Source of the DNA: Noviherbaspirillum galbum
GTDB taxonomy: Bacteria > Pseudomonadota > Gammaproteobacteria > Burkholderiales > Burkholderiaceae_D
Direction: 5' to 3'
Length of the DNA: 64,000 bases
NCBI RefSeq assembly: GCF_010974945.1
Contig: NZ_JAAIVB010000073.1
Span: 1 to 64,000 of the forward strand
Within the stretch, counting starts at the first letter, position 1. Each line of letters begins with the position of its first letter. This document shows, piece after piece, positions 34,637 through 44,075 of the stretch. Below the pieces are notes generated by a model. That model made no database searches. It was given only the letters and a program-made list of their open reading frames with translations, and had not been told where the DNA came from. Both the position numbers and the translations under genes were made by a program.

Positions 34637-36790
34637 ATGGCGCGCGCATTTCTCCCGGCCCAGCAGGCATTTTCCCCGGAATCCGGGCTGCTCAGCCATT
34701 TGCTCGCCAATTTCGACGGCCTGGTCTACCGATGTCTCGCCGACAGCAACTGGACCATGCAATTCCTGAGCGAGGGCTGCATGGGGCTCACCGGCTACCT
34801 GCCCGGGGATTTCATCGCCAACGCCACCATCAGCTACGAAGAGCTGATCCATCCCGACGATCGTTCCCGCGTGCGGGACATCATCTTCGATGCGTTGCGC
34901 CGCAATGAACGCTTCAGCCTGGAATACCGGATCGTGCGGCGGGATGGCGCGGTGCGCTGGGTCTGGGAACGCGGCACCGGCATCCGGGACGCGCACGGCG
35001 CCTGCTTCGCGCTGGAAGGCTACGTCCAGGACATCACCCAGCGCAAGGCGGCGGAAGATGCCTTGCAGGAGGCGGAACGCCGCTACCGCAGCATCTTCGA
35101 AAACGCCATCGAGGGCATCTTCCAGTCCACGTCCGACAAGGGCTACCTCGCCGTCAATCCCGCGCTGGCGCGCATCTACGGCTATGACTCGCCGCAGCAG
35201 ATGATCGACACCCTGCGCGACCTCGACCGCCAGCTGTATGTCGATCCGCAGCGCCGCGTCGACTTCCTGCAGCACATGAACGGCCAGGGCGCCGTCATCA
35301 ACTTCGAATCGCAGGTCTACCAGCGCAACGGCAACGTGATCTGGATTTCCGAGAACGCCCGCGCGGTACGCGGCCCGGACGATGCCATCCTGTTCTTCGA
35401 GGGCTCGGTGGTCGACATCACCGAGCGCAAGGCCTACGAAGCCAAGATCCGCTTCCAGGCCACGCACGATGCCCTGACGGGCCTGCCCAACCGCAACCTG
35501 CTGCGCGACCGCCTGGAGCAGGCGCTGCTCAACGCGCGGCGCGGCAAGCACCTGGCGGCTGTGGCCTTCATCGACCTCGACCAGTTCAAGTTCGTCAACG
35601 ACAGCCTGGGCCACGAACTCGGCGACGAGCTGCTCAAGATGATCGCCGGGCGGCTGCGTTCCTGCATGCGCGCCGCCGACACGGTGGCGCGCCAGGGCGG
35701 CGACGAATTCGTCATCGTGCTCGGCAACCACAAGGACTGCAAGACGGTGGAAGACACCATCGGGCGGGTGATCGAGGCGGTGTCGCGGCCCTGGATGGCG
35801 CGCGATCTCGAATTACGCATCACCTGCAGCGTCGGCATCGCTGTCTATCCGAACGATGGCGACAATGCCGAAACCCTGCTGCGCCACGCCGACTCGGCGA
35901 TGTACAAGGCCAAGGAACTGGGACGCAACAATTTCCAGTATTTTTCGGCCGACATGAACCAGGACGCCACCGAACGCCTCGGCACGCTCAACGCCTTGCG
36001 GCAGGCCCTGGCCAACGACGAGTTCGTGCTGCACTACCAGCCGAAGATCAACCTGCTGACCGGCGCCGTGGTCGGCGCGGAAGCCCTGGTACGCTGGCGC
36101 AGTCCCGCAAGAGGCATGGTGACGCCCAACGACTTCATTCCGCTGGCCGAGGAAAGCGGGCTGATCATCGACATCGGCGCCTGGGTGCTGAGAACGGCCT
36201 GTGCCCAGGCCATGGCCTGGCGGCAGGAAGGACATGGAGGGCGGGATGCGCTGATGGTGTCGGTCAATCTTTCGCCGAGCCAGCTGATGCGCGACGACAT
36301 CGTCGACGTGGTCGCCGGGGTGCTCGCCGCGACGGGCCTGCCGCCACGCCTACTCGAGCTCGAGATCACCGAAACCGTCGTCATGCGCGACATCGAGAAG
36401 TCGCTCGACAAGCTCGCCCGCCTCAAGATGCTGGGCATCCGCATTTCGATCGACGATTTCGGCACCGGCCATTCCAGCCTGAATTACCTGAAGCGGCTGC
36501 CGGTCGACATCCTGAAGATCGACCGCTCCTTCGTCAACGACATCGCCACGGATGAAGACGATGCCGCCATCGTCAAGGCGATCATTTCGCTTGCCCGCAT
36601 CCTGAACCTGGATGTCGTGGCGGAGGGCGTGGAAACCGAGGCCCAGCGCCGTTTCCTGATGGAGAACGGCTGCGACGTCGGACAGGGATATCACTTCAGC
36701 CGGCCGCTGCCGGCCGCCGCCTTTGCCAGCGCCTGGCTGGCCTTGCCCGGGGAAACGGCAGGGACCGGCCGGCTGGCGCCGGCGCGCTGA
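34637..36790 (+). CDS. PAS-PAS-GGDEF-EAL bifunctional cyclic-di-GMP protein
   Basis: 717 residues from the ATG at 34637. PAS 1 about residues 20-140 (VYRCLADSNWTMQFLSEGC), PAS 2 about 150-265, GGDEF domain about 275-440, EAL domain about 455-705. The active-site loop is canonical GGDEF (354-358), with an inhibitory I-site RAAD exactly five residues before it. EAL reads EALVRW (482-487) and the downstream NLSPSQL, EITET, DDFGTGHSSL and KIDRSFV motifs are intact, so both cyclase and phosphodiesterase activity look possible. No membrane segment; a cytoplasmic sensor. The upstream sigma-54 promoter decides the start against GTG 34562. Confidence 0.92.
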   Translation: MARAFLPAQQAFSPESGLLSHLLANFDGLVYRCLADSNWTMQFLSEGCMGLTGYLPGDFIANATISYEELIHPDDRSRVRDIIFDALRRNERFSLEYRIVRRDGAVRWVWERGTGIRDAHGACFALEGYVQDITQRKAAEDALQEAERRYRSIFENAIEGIFQSTSDKGYLAVNPALARIYGYDSPQQMIDTLRDLDRQLYVDPQRRVDFLQHMNGQGAVINFESQVYQRNGNVIWISENARAVRGPDDAILFFEGSVVDITERKAYEAKIRFQATHDALTGLPNRNLLRDRLEQALLNARRGKHLAAVAFIDLDQFKFVNDSLGHELGDELLKMIAGRLRSCMRAADTVARQGGDEFVIVLGNHKDCKTVEDTIGRVIEAVSRPWMARDLELRITCSVGIAVYPNDGDNAETLLRHADSAMYKAKELGRNNFQYFSADMNQDATERLGTLNALRQALANDEFVLHYQPKINLLTGAVVGAEALVRWRSPARGMVTPNDFIPLAEESGLIIDIGAWVLRTACAQAMAWRQEGHGGRDALMVSVNLSPSQLMRDDIVDVVAGVLAATGLPPRLLELEITETVVMRDIEKSLDKLARLKMLGIRISIDDFGTGHSSLNYLKRLPVDILKIDRSFVNDIATDEDDAAIVKAIISLARILNLDVVAEGVETEAQRRFLMENGCDVGQGYHFSRPLPAAAFASAWLALPGETAGTGRLAPAR

Positions 36791-36827
36791 TGCGTCTGTA
36801 GCGCCTCAGTGATCCCTCAGTAATTCC

Positions 36828-37394
36828 TCAAACGCCCCAGGGCACGACCTTCACGCCGAAGATCAGTCGATGGAAGGTCATCACCAGCAAGGCCAGCACG
36901 ATGCCCGAGACCACGGCAATGACGTCCTGCCTGGGAACCGGCTCGAAGGGCTTCACCGCGCCGCGCGCCGTGGCCGACACCAGGTCGATGACCACGTACA
37001 CCAGGAAGCTGCCGAACAGGATGGTCGCCTTGAGCTCGCCGTTCGCGAGCAGGTGCACCAGCGACCACAGGCCGACGCCGATGAGCATGGGATGCCTGAG
37101 GGCGCGGCGGATGCGGGTCTTCATGTTGGCCGCGGCAAGCAGCACGAAGCTGATCATCATCACCAGCGGCGCCGCGTGGATGGCGCCGACATAGGGCGCG
37201 AACAGCTGCGGCTGCGAAGGTGCCCTGCCATAGCCGAGCACGATCAGCACCAGGCCGACTGCGGATATCAGGGAAAAACCGAGCTTGTAGCCTTTTTCGC
37301 CGAGCGTGGCGAGAAAGCCGCGGCGCATCGGCGGGATCACCGGCACGAGATGCACTCCAAGAAACAGCGCCAGGCCAAGCGACAGCGTTTCCAT
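36828..37394 (-). CDS. NnrU family membrane protein
   Basis: 188 residues, about five membrane helices. HLVPVIPPMRRGF near the N-terminus and RHPMLIGVGLWSLVHLLANGEL are the NnrU signature, a family linked to nitrite/nitric oxide reduction and related to isoprenylcysteine methyltransferase-like folds. AAGGAG lies before the ATG at 37392-37394, twelve codons inside the open frame. No denitrification gene is in the window, so its role here is open. Confidence 0.88.
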   Translation of the reverse strand: METLSLGLALFLGVHLVPVIPPMRRGFLATLGEKGYKLGFSLISAVGLVLIVLGYGRAPSQPQLFAPYVGAIHAAPLVMMISFVLLAAANMKTRIRRALRHPMLIGVGLWSLVHLLANGELKATILFGSFLVYVVIDLVSATARGAVKPFEPVPRQDVIAVVSGIVLALLVMTFHRLIFGVKVVPWGV

Positions 37395-37567
37395 TCCGTT
37401 CTCCTTGTGGACTTGCGGGTGAGTCTGCATGTGGGCGTTCGGCGCCGCGAGGGCCGGTGCCGCGCCGGTGCAGGCATTGTAGCAACAAGCCTTGACGGAA
37501 TGGCAAGCGCCGTCATGCCGGTTCGTCTATTTCCATGCGGCACGTTCGGAGGGATAATCGTTCGATC

Positions 37568-38215
37568 ATGAACGACACCATTCTCACCTGCGGCGCCGCG
37601 CGCGGCATGCTGCAACGATTTGCGATACGGATGCTGGCCCTTGCCGGCTGGCGGGTGCGCTACGCGGGGCTGCCCGGTCCGCGCGGCGTGGTCATCGTGT
37701 ATCCCCACACCTCGAACTGGGACTTCATCATCGGCTTGCTGGCCAAGTGGGCCATCGGCGTGAAGTTTCGCTGGCTAGGCAAGGAAGCCTTGTTCTCCGG
37801 CGCGAGCGGCTTGCTGCTGGGACCTCTGTTGCGGGCCTGGGGCGGCGAGCCGGTCGAGCGCGGCAATTCCACCGGCGCGATCCAGCGGCTGGCGGAACGC
37901 ATCCGCGACGCCGACGGCTTCTGGCTCGCGCTGGCGCCGGAAGGAACGCGGCGCTACCGCGACGGATGGCGCAGCGGGTTCTACCACATCGCTTTAACGG
38001 CAGGCGTGCCGCTGGGCATGGCGGCGATCGATTACCGCAACAAGGAAGTCCGCCTGACGGAATTCGCGCAGCTGAGCGGGGATATCGAGCAGGATCTGGC
38101 GCGCGTGCGCAGCGCCTACCCGCAAGGCATGGGACTGCGCCCGGATTGCGAAGCGCCGGTCGTGTGGCGCAGCGCCGAGCAGGAGAAGGACAGGCAGGCG
38201 GGGCACCCCGCCTGA
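37568..38215 (+). CDS. 1-acyl-sn-glycerol-3-phosphate acyltransferase family protein
   Basis: 215 residues. The PlsC acyltransferase motif HTSNWD (HX4D) lies near residue 48, the substrate-binding EGTRR near residue 123, and the N-terminal half is hydrophobic (MLALAGWRVRYAGLPGPRGVVIVYP). It would acylate lysophospholipid or a related acceptor at the inner membrane. Start ATG 37568. Divergent from nnrU. Convergent with the DUF1631 gene, with 3 bases between the stops. Confidence 0.88.
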   Translation: MNDTILTCGAARGMLQRFAIRMLALAGWRVRYAGLPGPRGVVIVYPHTSNWDFIIGLLAKWAIGVKFRWLGKEALFSGASGLLLGPLLRAWGGEPVERGNSTGAIQRLAERIRDADGFWLALAPEGTRRYRDGWRSGFYHIALTAGVPLGMAAIDYRNKEVRLTEFAQLSGDIEQDLARVRSAYPQGMGLRPDCEAPVVWRSAEQEKDRQAGHPA

Positions 38216-38218
38216 CCG

Positions 38219-40366
38219 TCAGGCAGCCTTCGCGGCCGGATCGTTGAAGCTGGCGTCGCCGTCGGCGTGGAGCGCTTCGGCCAGCGCCCGGCCGACGAAT
38301 CCCGGCAGGGAAAGCACGGCGGCACGTCCCTGGCGCAGGGATTTCGCCAAGTCATCGTCGGAAATCGAGATCGCTTCGACCCGCTCCGCCGTCGAGAAGA
38401 TGAAATGGCTCTGCAGGGGGCTGACCCAGGCTAGCCTCACCTTGACCTTCATGCCCGCCTTGCCGGTGAACTGCAGCCAGGCGCCGCGGCCGAGTTCCTT
38501 GACCTGGCGGTCGAATTCATCCGGCTGGGGTTCGGGCGGCCGGCCCGCCTGGCGCGCGAGACGGCGTTCGGCGGCTTTCTGCGCGACGGACAGAGCCAGC
38601 TTGAGCTGGCGTTCCGGCGACAATTCCATCGGGGCGCGCACGATGGACGCATGGCATTTCGCCAGGTCGTCGAAGAACTTGACGCGCTCGGGTTCGTTCC
38701 AGCGGATCGCGTCGAGCCACTTGTTGAGGTTCTCGACGATGGCGGGCAGACGCGCGATCAGTTCCTTGCGTTCTTCCATGGTGATCTTGGGCTTCACGCT
38801 CCAGCACAGGTCGTCCATGGTCTTGACGGCATTGCCCGCGGCCTGGGGTTTTTCATCCTTCACGCTGTACGCCAGCGTCAGGACCGTGACCCATTTCTCT
38901 TCAAGGAAAGTTTCGACGAAGGCAGCCACTTCGCCCGTGCCGACGCGCAGCGCGACCTCGTACTTCGCCTGCTTCAGCGCCACCCGGGTTTTCTCCTGGC
39001 GCACGATGGACACCACGCTGGATGCCAGGGCCTGCATTTCCGCGCTCTCTTCCCTGCCGACCCAGGCTTCCAGGTCCGCCAGCGCATCGGCGAAGGAGCC
39101 GACGCGCTGATCCGACTGGATGCGCTTCACGCTGCGCAGGATGGTCTGGTAGAGCGGATCGTTGGCGCCGGCCTTGCGGTCCCAGCCCACCGCCAGGCGG
39201 CCCAGCAAGTCGATCACCCGGCGTGCCGGATGATCGTCGCTGAAGAAGAATTCCTTGTCCTTGAGGGTGGCCTTGAGCACCGGCACCTGCAGGGAGCCGA
39301 TCAGCGCTTTCATTTCGGGCGGCATGCCGGCGTCGCGGAAGACGGCGTCGAAGACGCGGATCAGCAGGTCGATGGTATGCAGGTTTTCCCGCGAGCGCGC
39401 CTCGGCGGGCATCGTGGACAAGATGTGCGACAGCAGCGTGGCGCCCTCCTCGGCGCTGGGCGTGCCGATCGGTCCGGCGCCGCTGCGCTGGATGGCGGCG
39501 ATGTGGGCGAGCAGTTCGTTGCGCGCCGCGGTCACCTGCACCTGGTCGTCATGGAAAAGGGTCGGCAAGGCGCCGCCCAGCGGCCTGTCCTTGACCGGAC
39601 CCGGGGCGCTGTCCTGCGAAAACATGGTGCGCAGGCGAGAGGTCACGGGGTCGTCGTTCGTTTCCGGCGCCGGCTTCGCCGCTTCCGCGCGGGGAACCAC
39701 GAGATTCGGCAGCACCGCGCGCTTGACCAGGATGGTATTCAAGGCCTGGTAGATCGCGCCGAAGTCGGCGCAATTCTCGGACTGCAGCAGCGGATACACC
39801 AGGTGATGCGCGGCCTTGCTGGCTTCGAAGTCGCACCAGGCTTCATGGATGGCATCGAGCACGACCTGGGCGCGGAACGGGCTCTCCGCGGCGGACAAGG
39901 CGTCTCGTCCAAGCAGATGCCCGAGGCGCGCGTTGAGGGCGGTGAAGCGCTCCGCATGAAGCGCTTCGATGGCATGGCCTTCTTTCAGCAGGCTGAGTTT
40001 CTTGTCGACTTCGAGGTCGGGCGCGAGCGAATGGGAAGGCAGCTGTTCCACGTGCGCGGCCGCGACGCCGAGGGCCGCGATCTCCGCCCGGAATGCCTTG
40101 CCGATCCGGTCCGAGGCCGCGAAGCAGAACGGGAAACGGCTTTTCTTCAGCAGGCCGGCCGAGGCGGCGTAGCGCTGCGCCGCCGCCGGATCGGGTTCGA
40201 TGCGCGCTTCCTGGGCAAGCGCTTCGGCAAGCCGGATCGCCAGGGCCTCGAGCTGCCGCGTCGCGGTCGTCGTCGCGGTATCGATCAGCTCGAGCAGGAT
40301 CTCGTCGCGATGGGAGGTCGCGATGTCGATGTGATCGAAGGTAGAGTTGGTAAATTGAATTGCCAT
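38219..40366 (-). CDS. DUF1631 family protein
   Basis: 715 residues, soluble, largely alpha-helical; no signal peptide or membrane helix. Start MAIQFTNSTFDHIDIATSHRD and the blocks FRAQVVLDAIHEAWCDFEASK and FVETFLEEKWVTVLTLAYSVKDEKPQA are typical of DUF1631, a family found mainly in beta- and gammaproteobacteria. The C-terminal about 110 residues (WLQFTGKAGMKVKVRLAWVS ... HFIFSTAERVEAISISDDDL) resemble a PilZ-type beta-barrel, which would suggest cyclic-di-GMP binding, but I cannot see a clear RxxxR motif. Function unknown. Confidence 0.88.
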   Translation of the reverse strand: MAIQFTNSTFDHIDIATSHRDEILLELIDTATTTATRQLEALAIRLAEALAQEARIEPDPAAAQRYAASAGLLKKSRFPFCFAASDRIGKAFRAEIAALGVAAAHVEQLPSHSLAPDLEVDKKLSLLKEGHAIEALHAERFTALNARLGHLLGRDALSAAESPFRAQVVLDAIHEAWCDFEASKAAHHLVYPLLQSENCADFGAIYQALNTILVKRAVLPNLVVPRAEAAKPAPETNDDPVTSRLRTMFSQDSAPGPVKDRPLGGALPTLFHDDQVQVTAARNELLAHIAAIQRSGAGPIGTPSAEEGATLLSHILSTMPAEARSRENLHTIDLLIRVFDAVFRDAGMPPEMKALIGSLQVPVLKATLKDKEFFFSDDHPARRVIDLLGRLAVGWDRKAGANDPLYQTILRSVKRIQSDQRVGSFADALADLEAWVGREESAEMQALASSVVSIVRQEKTRVALKQAKYEVALRVGTGEVAAFVETFLEEKWVTVLTLAYSVKDEKPQAAGNAVKTMDDLCWSVKPKITMEERKELIARLPAIVENLNKWLDAIRWNEPERVKFFDDLAKCHASIVRAPMELSPERQLKLALSVAQKAAERRLARQAGRPPEPQPDEFDRQVKELGRGAWLQFTGKAGMKVKVRLAWVSPLQSHFIFSTAERVEAISISDDDLAKSLRQGRAAVLSLPGFVGRALAEALHADGDASFNDPAAKAA

Positions 40367-40687
40367 GTTTGTACCGCAAAGTGTGCTGCAGTGATGCTGC
40401 GAGTCGTTACGCTGTTCTTCTGCTGTTGCGTGTTGCGTTCAAGCGAGGCTTGAAGGAGGGGATGGGAGGCCCTGCGCCGGAATGCCGGCATCGGCTTGGC
40501 GACGGGCCGCTCCTTGAAAGGCATTGTTGCACGGCGTTTCTGCAAGGCAATGCCCAATTTGTAATGAATGGTTTCCCGTGGACTGCTTTTCCGCCGGGCG
40601 GTGTTTTTGCGGGAACGAGCGGTGCGGCGACCGGGCACGGATGCAACCGTGGCAGGCCGCACCTTAGTGGACGTGGTCCAAAAAACA
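40367..40687. other. Gene-free region between DUF1631 gene and pckG
   Basis: Upstream region of the DUF1631 gene and downstream region of pckG. I see no credible coding frame, RNA gene or repeat apart from the terminator at its right end. Confidence 0.5.
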
Positions 40688-40718
40688 AAAAGCGCGGCAT
40701 GGTATGTGCCGCGCTTTT
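40688..40718 (-). terminator. Rho-independent terminator of pckG (symmetrical)
   Basis: AAAAGCGCGGCA (40688-40699), 7-base loop, TGCCGCGCTTTT (40707-40718): a perfect 12-bp stem with A-run and T-run, able to end transcription on either strand; placed 44 bases past the pckG stop. Confidence 0.9.
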
Positions 40719-40762
40719 CAAGGCTTGCCCGTCTGGACGGGTAACAACTGCTTACGAAGTTC

Positions 40763-42619
40763 TCAGGAAGCCAGCCTGTCCTGCAGCTTGGCCTTGGTGG
40801 ATTCCAGCTCGTCCGGCAGGTTGTGCTTGAGCTTGTCGAACAATTCGGTGTGCAGGTCGATTTCCGACAGCCATGCCTGGCGGTCGATCGAGGTGATCTG
40901 CATGAACTGCTCTTCGGTGAATTCCAGGCCGTCCCAGGTCAGGTCCTGGAAGGTCGGGCTGACTCCAAAGACATGCTCCTCGCCGTTGGCCTTGCCTTCG
41001 ATGCGGTCGAGCATCCATTTCAGCACGCGCATGTTGTCGCCGAAGCCGGGCCAGACGAACTTGCCATTCTCGTCGGTACGGAACCAGTTGACGCAGTAGA
41101 TCCTCGGTTGGTCGCCGCCGGCGGATGCGATCTTCGAGCCCATGTTCAGCCAGTGCTGGAAGTAATCGCTCATGTTGTAGCCGGCGAACGGCAGCATGGC
41201 GAAGGGGTCGCGGCGCACCACGCCCATCTGGCCCGCGGCCGCGGCGGTGGTTTCGGAGCCCATGGTCGCGGCCATGTAGACGCCTTCGATCCAGTCGCGC
41301 GCCTCGGTCACCAGCGGCACCGTGGTCGAACGGCGGCCGCCGAAGATGAAGGCCGAGATCGGCACGCCGGCCGGATCGTCCCAGGACGGGTCGAGAACCG
41401 GGTTCTGGGTGGCCGGCACGGTGAAGCGGGCGTTCGGATGGGCTGCCTTGCGGCCAGTTTCCTTGGCGATCTGCGGCGTCCAGTCCTTGCCCTGCCAGTC
41501 GATCAGGTGAGCGGGCGCTTCCTTCGTCATGCCTTCCCACCAGACGTCGCCGTCATCGGTCAGGCCGACGTTGGTGAAGATGGTGTTGGCGGTCAGCGAC
41601 GCCATGCAGTTTGAGTTGGTGGCGGTGTTCGTGCCCGGGGCGACGCCGAAATAACCGGCTTCCGGGTTGATGGCGTACAGGCGGCCATCCTTGCCCGGCT
41701 TGATCCAGGCGATGTCGTCGCCGATGGTGGTGATCTTCCAGCCCTTGAAGGCGACCGGCGGGATCATCATGGCGAAGTTGGTCTTGCCGCAGGCCGACGG
41801 GAAGGCTGCCGCGACGTAGTGCTTCTTGCCTTCCGGCGACTCGACGCCCAGGATCAGCATGTGCTCGGCCAGCCAGCCCTGGTCGCGGCCCATGGTGGAG
41901 GCGATGCGCAGCGCGAAGCATTTCTTGCCCAGCAGCGCGTTGCCGCCGTAGCCGGAACCGAAGGACCAGATTTCCCGGGTTTCGGGGTAATGCACGATGT
42001 ACTTGGTCGGATTGCAGGGCCAGGGCACATCCTGCTCGCCCTTGGCCAGCGGCTTGCCGACGGAATGGACGCAGGGCACGAAGTCGCCGCTGGCGCCGAG
42101 CACCTCGTACACGCCCTTGCCCATGCGGGTCATGATGCGCATGTTGACGGCGACGTACGGGGAATCGGAGAGTTCGACCCCGATGTGGGCGATCGGCGAG
42201 CCGAGCGGGCCCATGGAGAACGGCACCACGTACATGGTGCGGCCGCGCATGCAGCCGTCGAACAGCGCGTTCAGGGTGGAGCGCATCTCGCCCGGGGCCA
42301 TCCAGTTGTTCGTCGGGCCGGCGTCTGCCTGCTTTTCCGAGCAGATGAAGGTACGGTCTTCCACGCGCGCGACATCGGACGGATCGGAGCAGGCCAGGTA
42401 GCTGTTCGGGCGCTTGGCGTCGTTCAGCTTCTTCATGGTGCCGGCGGCGACCATCTCGGCGCAAAGCCGGTCGTATTCTTCCTGGGAGCCGTCGCACCAA
42501 TAGATGCGATCGGGCTTGGTGAGGGCCGCGATCTCGGCAACCCAGCTGACCAGTTTCTGGTGTTTAACGTAAGACGGAGCGTTGACCGGAGCAACGCCAC
42601 CCATGACGGGCTGATTCAT
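40763..42619 (-). CDS. pckG: Phosphoenolpyruvate carboxykinase (GTP)
   Basis: 618 residues, standard length for GTP-type PEPCK. The GTP/kinase loop [14 protein letters not shown] (about residues 277-290), metal-site region IGDDIAWI and the guanine-site [12 protein letters not shown] are present. It converts oxaloacetate plus GTP to PEP, the entry to gluconeogenesis. A strong GGAGGTAG ribosome site precedes the ATG. Monocistronic, with its own terminator. The glycine-rich ATP-type PckA is not in the window. Confidence 0.97.
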   Translation of the reverse strand: MNQPVMGGVAPVNAPSYVKHQKLVSWVAEIAALTKPDRIYWCDGSQEEYDRLCAEMVAAGTMKKLNDAKRPNSYLACSDPSDVARVEDRTFICSEKQADAGPTNNWMAPGEMRSTLNALFDGCMRGRTMYVVPFSMGPLGSPIAHIGVELSDSPYVAVNMRIMTRMGKGVYEVLGASGDFVPCVHSVGKPLAKGEQDVPWPCNPTKYIVHYPETREIWSFGSGYGGNALLGKKCFALRIASTMGRDQGWLAEHMLILGVESPEGKKHYVAAAFPSACGKTNFAMMIPPVAFKGWKITTIGDDIAWIKPGKDGRLYAINPEAGYFGVAPGTNTATNSNCMASLTANTIFTNVGLTDDGDVWWEGMTKEAPAHLIDWQGKDWTPQIAKETGRKAAHPNARFTVPATQNPVLDPSWDDPAGVPISAFIFGGRRSTTVPLVTEARDWIEGVYMAATMGSETTAAAAGQMGVVRRDPFAMLPFAGYNMSDYFQHWLNMGSKIASAGGDQPRIYCVNWFRTDENGKFVWPGFGDNMRVLKWMLDRIEGKANGEEHVFGVSPTFQDLTWDGLEFTEEQFMQITSIDRQAWLSEIDLHTELFDKLKHNLPDELESTKAKLQDRLAS

Positions 42620-43008
42620 AGAGAACTACCTCCAATGCCAATAAAGAATTCGGTCTTGTCCCGGCACGGCAGGATCGTCGTCAGCTTGTGGCTCGGCTAA
42701 AGTTGTCGTTTCTCTAGCGGTACGGCGGTCTTGTCGAAGCGGCCTGGGGAGCATGCATGCCTGACTTAAGCAAGAGCTCTACCACCGGCTGCGCAGCCTG
42801 AAAAATGGAATAATGTCAGGCTGGTGGGCTCGCGATCCGGAGCGGATCCAGCGAGAAGTAGGGGCCGATTCTACACGCCGTTGCCACTGCGCTCAATGAT
42901 TTGAGACAAATTTGTAGGAAGAATTGTTGAGTTATGTAGTAGGGCATTTTACGAGCCGTTAATACCCGTCGATTTATTACGGAAATATCACAGGACTGCC
43001 AAAACCAC
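42620..43008. other. Divergent non-coding region pckG / hydroxyacid dehydrogenase with inverted repeat
   Basis: 389 bases without a gene. CAGCCTGA (42794-42801) pairs with TCAGGCTG (42816-42823), and the flanking CCACC / GGTGG (42782-42786 and 42823-42827) can extend it. This may be a regulator site or leader structure for pckG. The right part (42880-43008) is AT-rich and should hold the promoter of the plus-strand dehydrogenase gene. Confidence 0.4.
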
Positions 43009-43998
43009 ATGAAAATTGCCATCCTCGACGACTACCAGGACGCCGTGCGCCACCTCGATTGCTTCAAGTTGCTTGACGGCCATGACGTGAAAATTTTTAC
43101 AAATAGTGCAAAAGGTATAGGCCAGCTGGCGATACGGCTGGCGGACTTCGACGCCCTTGTCCTTATCCGCGAGCGCACCGCCCTGTCCGCCGCCCTGCTC
43201 GCCCGGCTGCCCAACCTGAAGCTGATCTCGCAGACCGGCAAGCTCAGCGGCCACGTCGACGTCGAGGCGGCGACCCGCCAGAAGATCGCCATCGTCGAAG
43301 GCGTCGGCGATCCGACCGCGCCGGCCGAGCTGACCTGGGCGCTGGTCATGGCCGCCGCCCGCAAGATTCCGCAATACGCCGCCAACCTGCGCGACGGCTT
43401 GTGGCAGACCGCGTCCGTCACCCCGGAGCTCAACACGCTCGGCCACGTGCTCAAGGGCCGCACGCTGGCCATCTGGGGATATGGCCGGATCGGCCGCCTG
43501 GTCGCCGGCTATGGCCGTGCGTTCGGCATGCGCGTCATGGTGTGGGGCCGCGAGCCCAGCCGCGAGGCCGCGGTCAAGGATGGCTACGCCGCCGCCGCGT
43601 CGCGCGAAGCGTTTTTCAGCGAGGCCGACGTGCTGTCGCTGCATCTCCGCCTCAACGATGCCACGCGCGGCATCGTGACCGCCGACGACCTTGGCCGCAT
43701 GAAGCATGGCGCGCTGTTCGTCAACACCTCGCGCGCCGAACTCGTGGCGGAAGGCGCGCTCGAAGCCGCCCTGCGCCAGGGACGCCCCGGCTTCGCCGCG
43801 CTCGACGTCTTCGAAACCGAACCCCTGCCCGCCGATTCGCCGATGTTGCGCTACGCCAATGTGCTTGCCACGCCCCATCTCGGCTACGTCGAGAAGGACA
43901 GCTACGAGTTGTATTTCCGGGCGGCCTTCCAGAACATCGTCGACTTCGCCGCCGGCACGCCGAAAAACGTGCTCAATCCCGCCTCCCTGGAGGCCTGA
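43009..43998 (+). CDS. D-2-hydroxyacid dehydrogenase family protein
   Basis: 329 residues, NAD(P)-dependent. Rossmann motif GYGRIG (about residues 156-161), catalytic Arg in NTSRAELV, Glu in VFETEPLP and His in TPHLGYV form the family triad. Resembles D-3-phosphoglycerate dehydrogenase-like enzymes of unknown substrate. No regulatory ACT domain. A dimer-forming N-terminal flavodoxin-like domain begins MKIAILDDYQDAVRH. Followed by an MFS gene 77 bases downstream. Confidence 0.92.
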   Translation: MKIAILDDYQDAVRHLDCFKLLDGHDVKIFTNSAKGIGQLAIRLADFDALVLIRERTALSAALLARLPNLKLISQTGKLSGHVDVEAATRQKIAIVEGVGDPTAPAELTWALVMAAARKIPQYAANLRDGLWQTASVTPELNTLGHVLKGRTLAIWGYGRIGRLVAGYGRAFGMRVMVWGREPSREAAVKDGYAAAASREAFFSEADVLSLHLRLNDATRGIVTADDLGRMKHGALFVNTSRAELVAEGALEAALRQGRPGFAALDVFETEPLPADSPMLRYANVLATPHLGYVEKDSYELYFRAAFQNIVDFAAGTPKNVLNPASLEA

Positions 43999-44075
43999 CG
44001 GCGAGGCCGGGAGGCGGTCAGCGGGCTGGCGCGTTTGCGCGTAACATCGACGGGTCATTCCAGCGAAGACCCCTC

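Noticed and set aside
42770-42830. tRNA-like fold in the pckG upstream region
   Set aside because: No CCA end, anticodon arm or T-loop; only the inverted repeat is supported.
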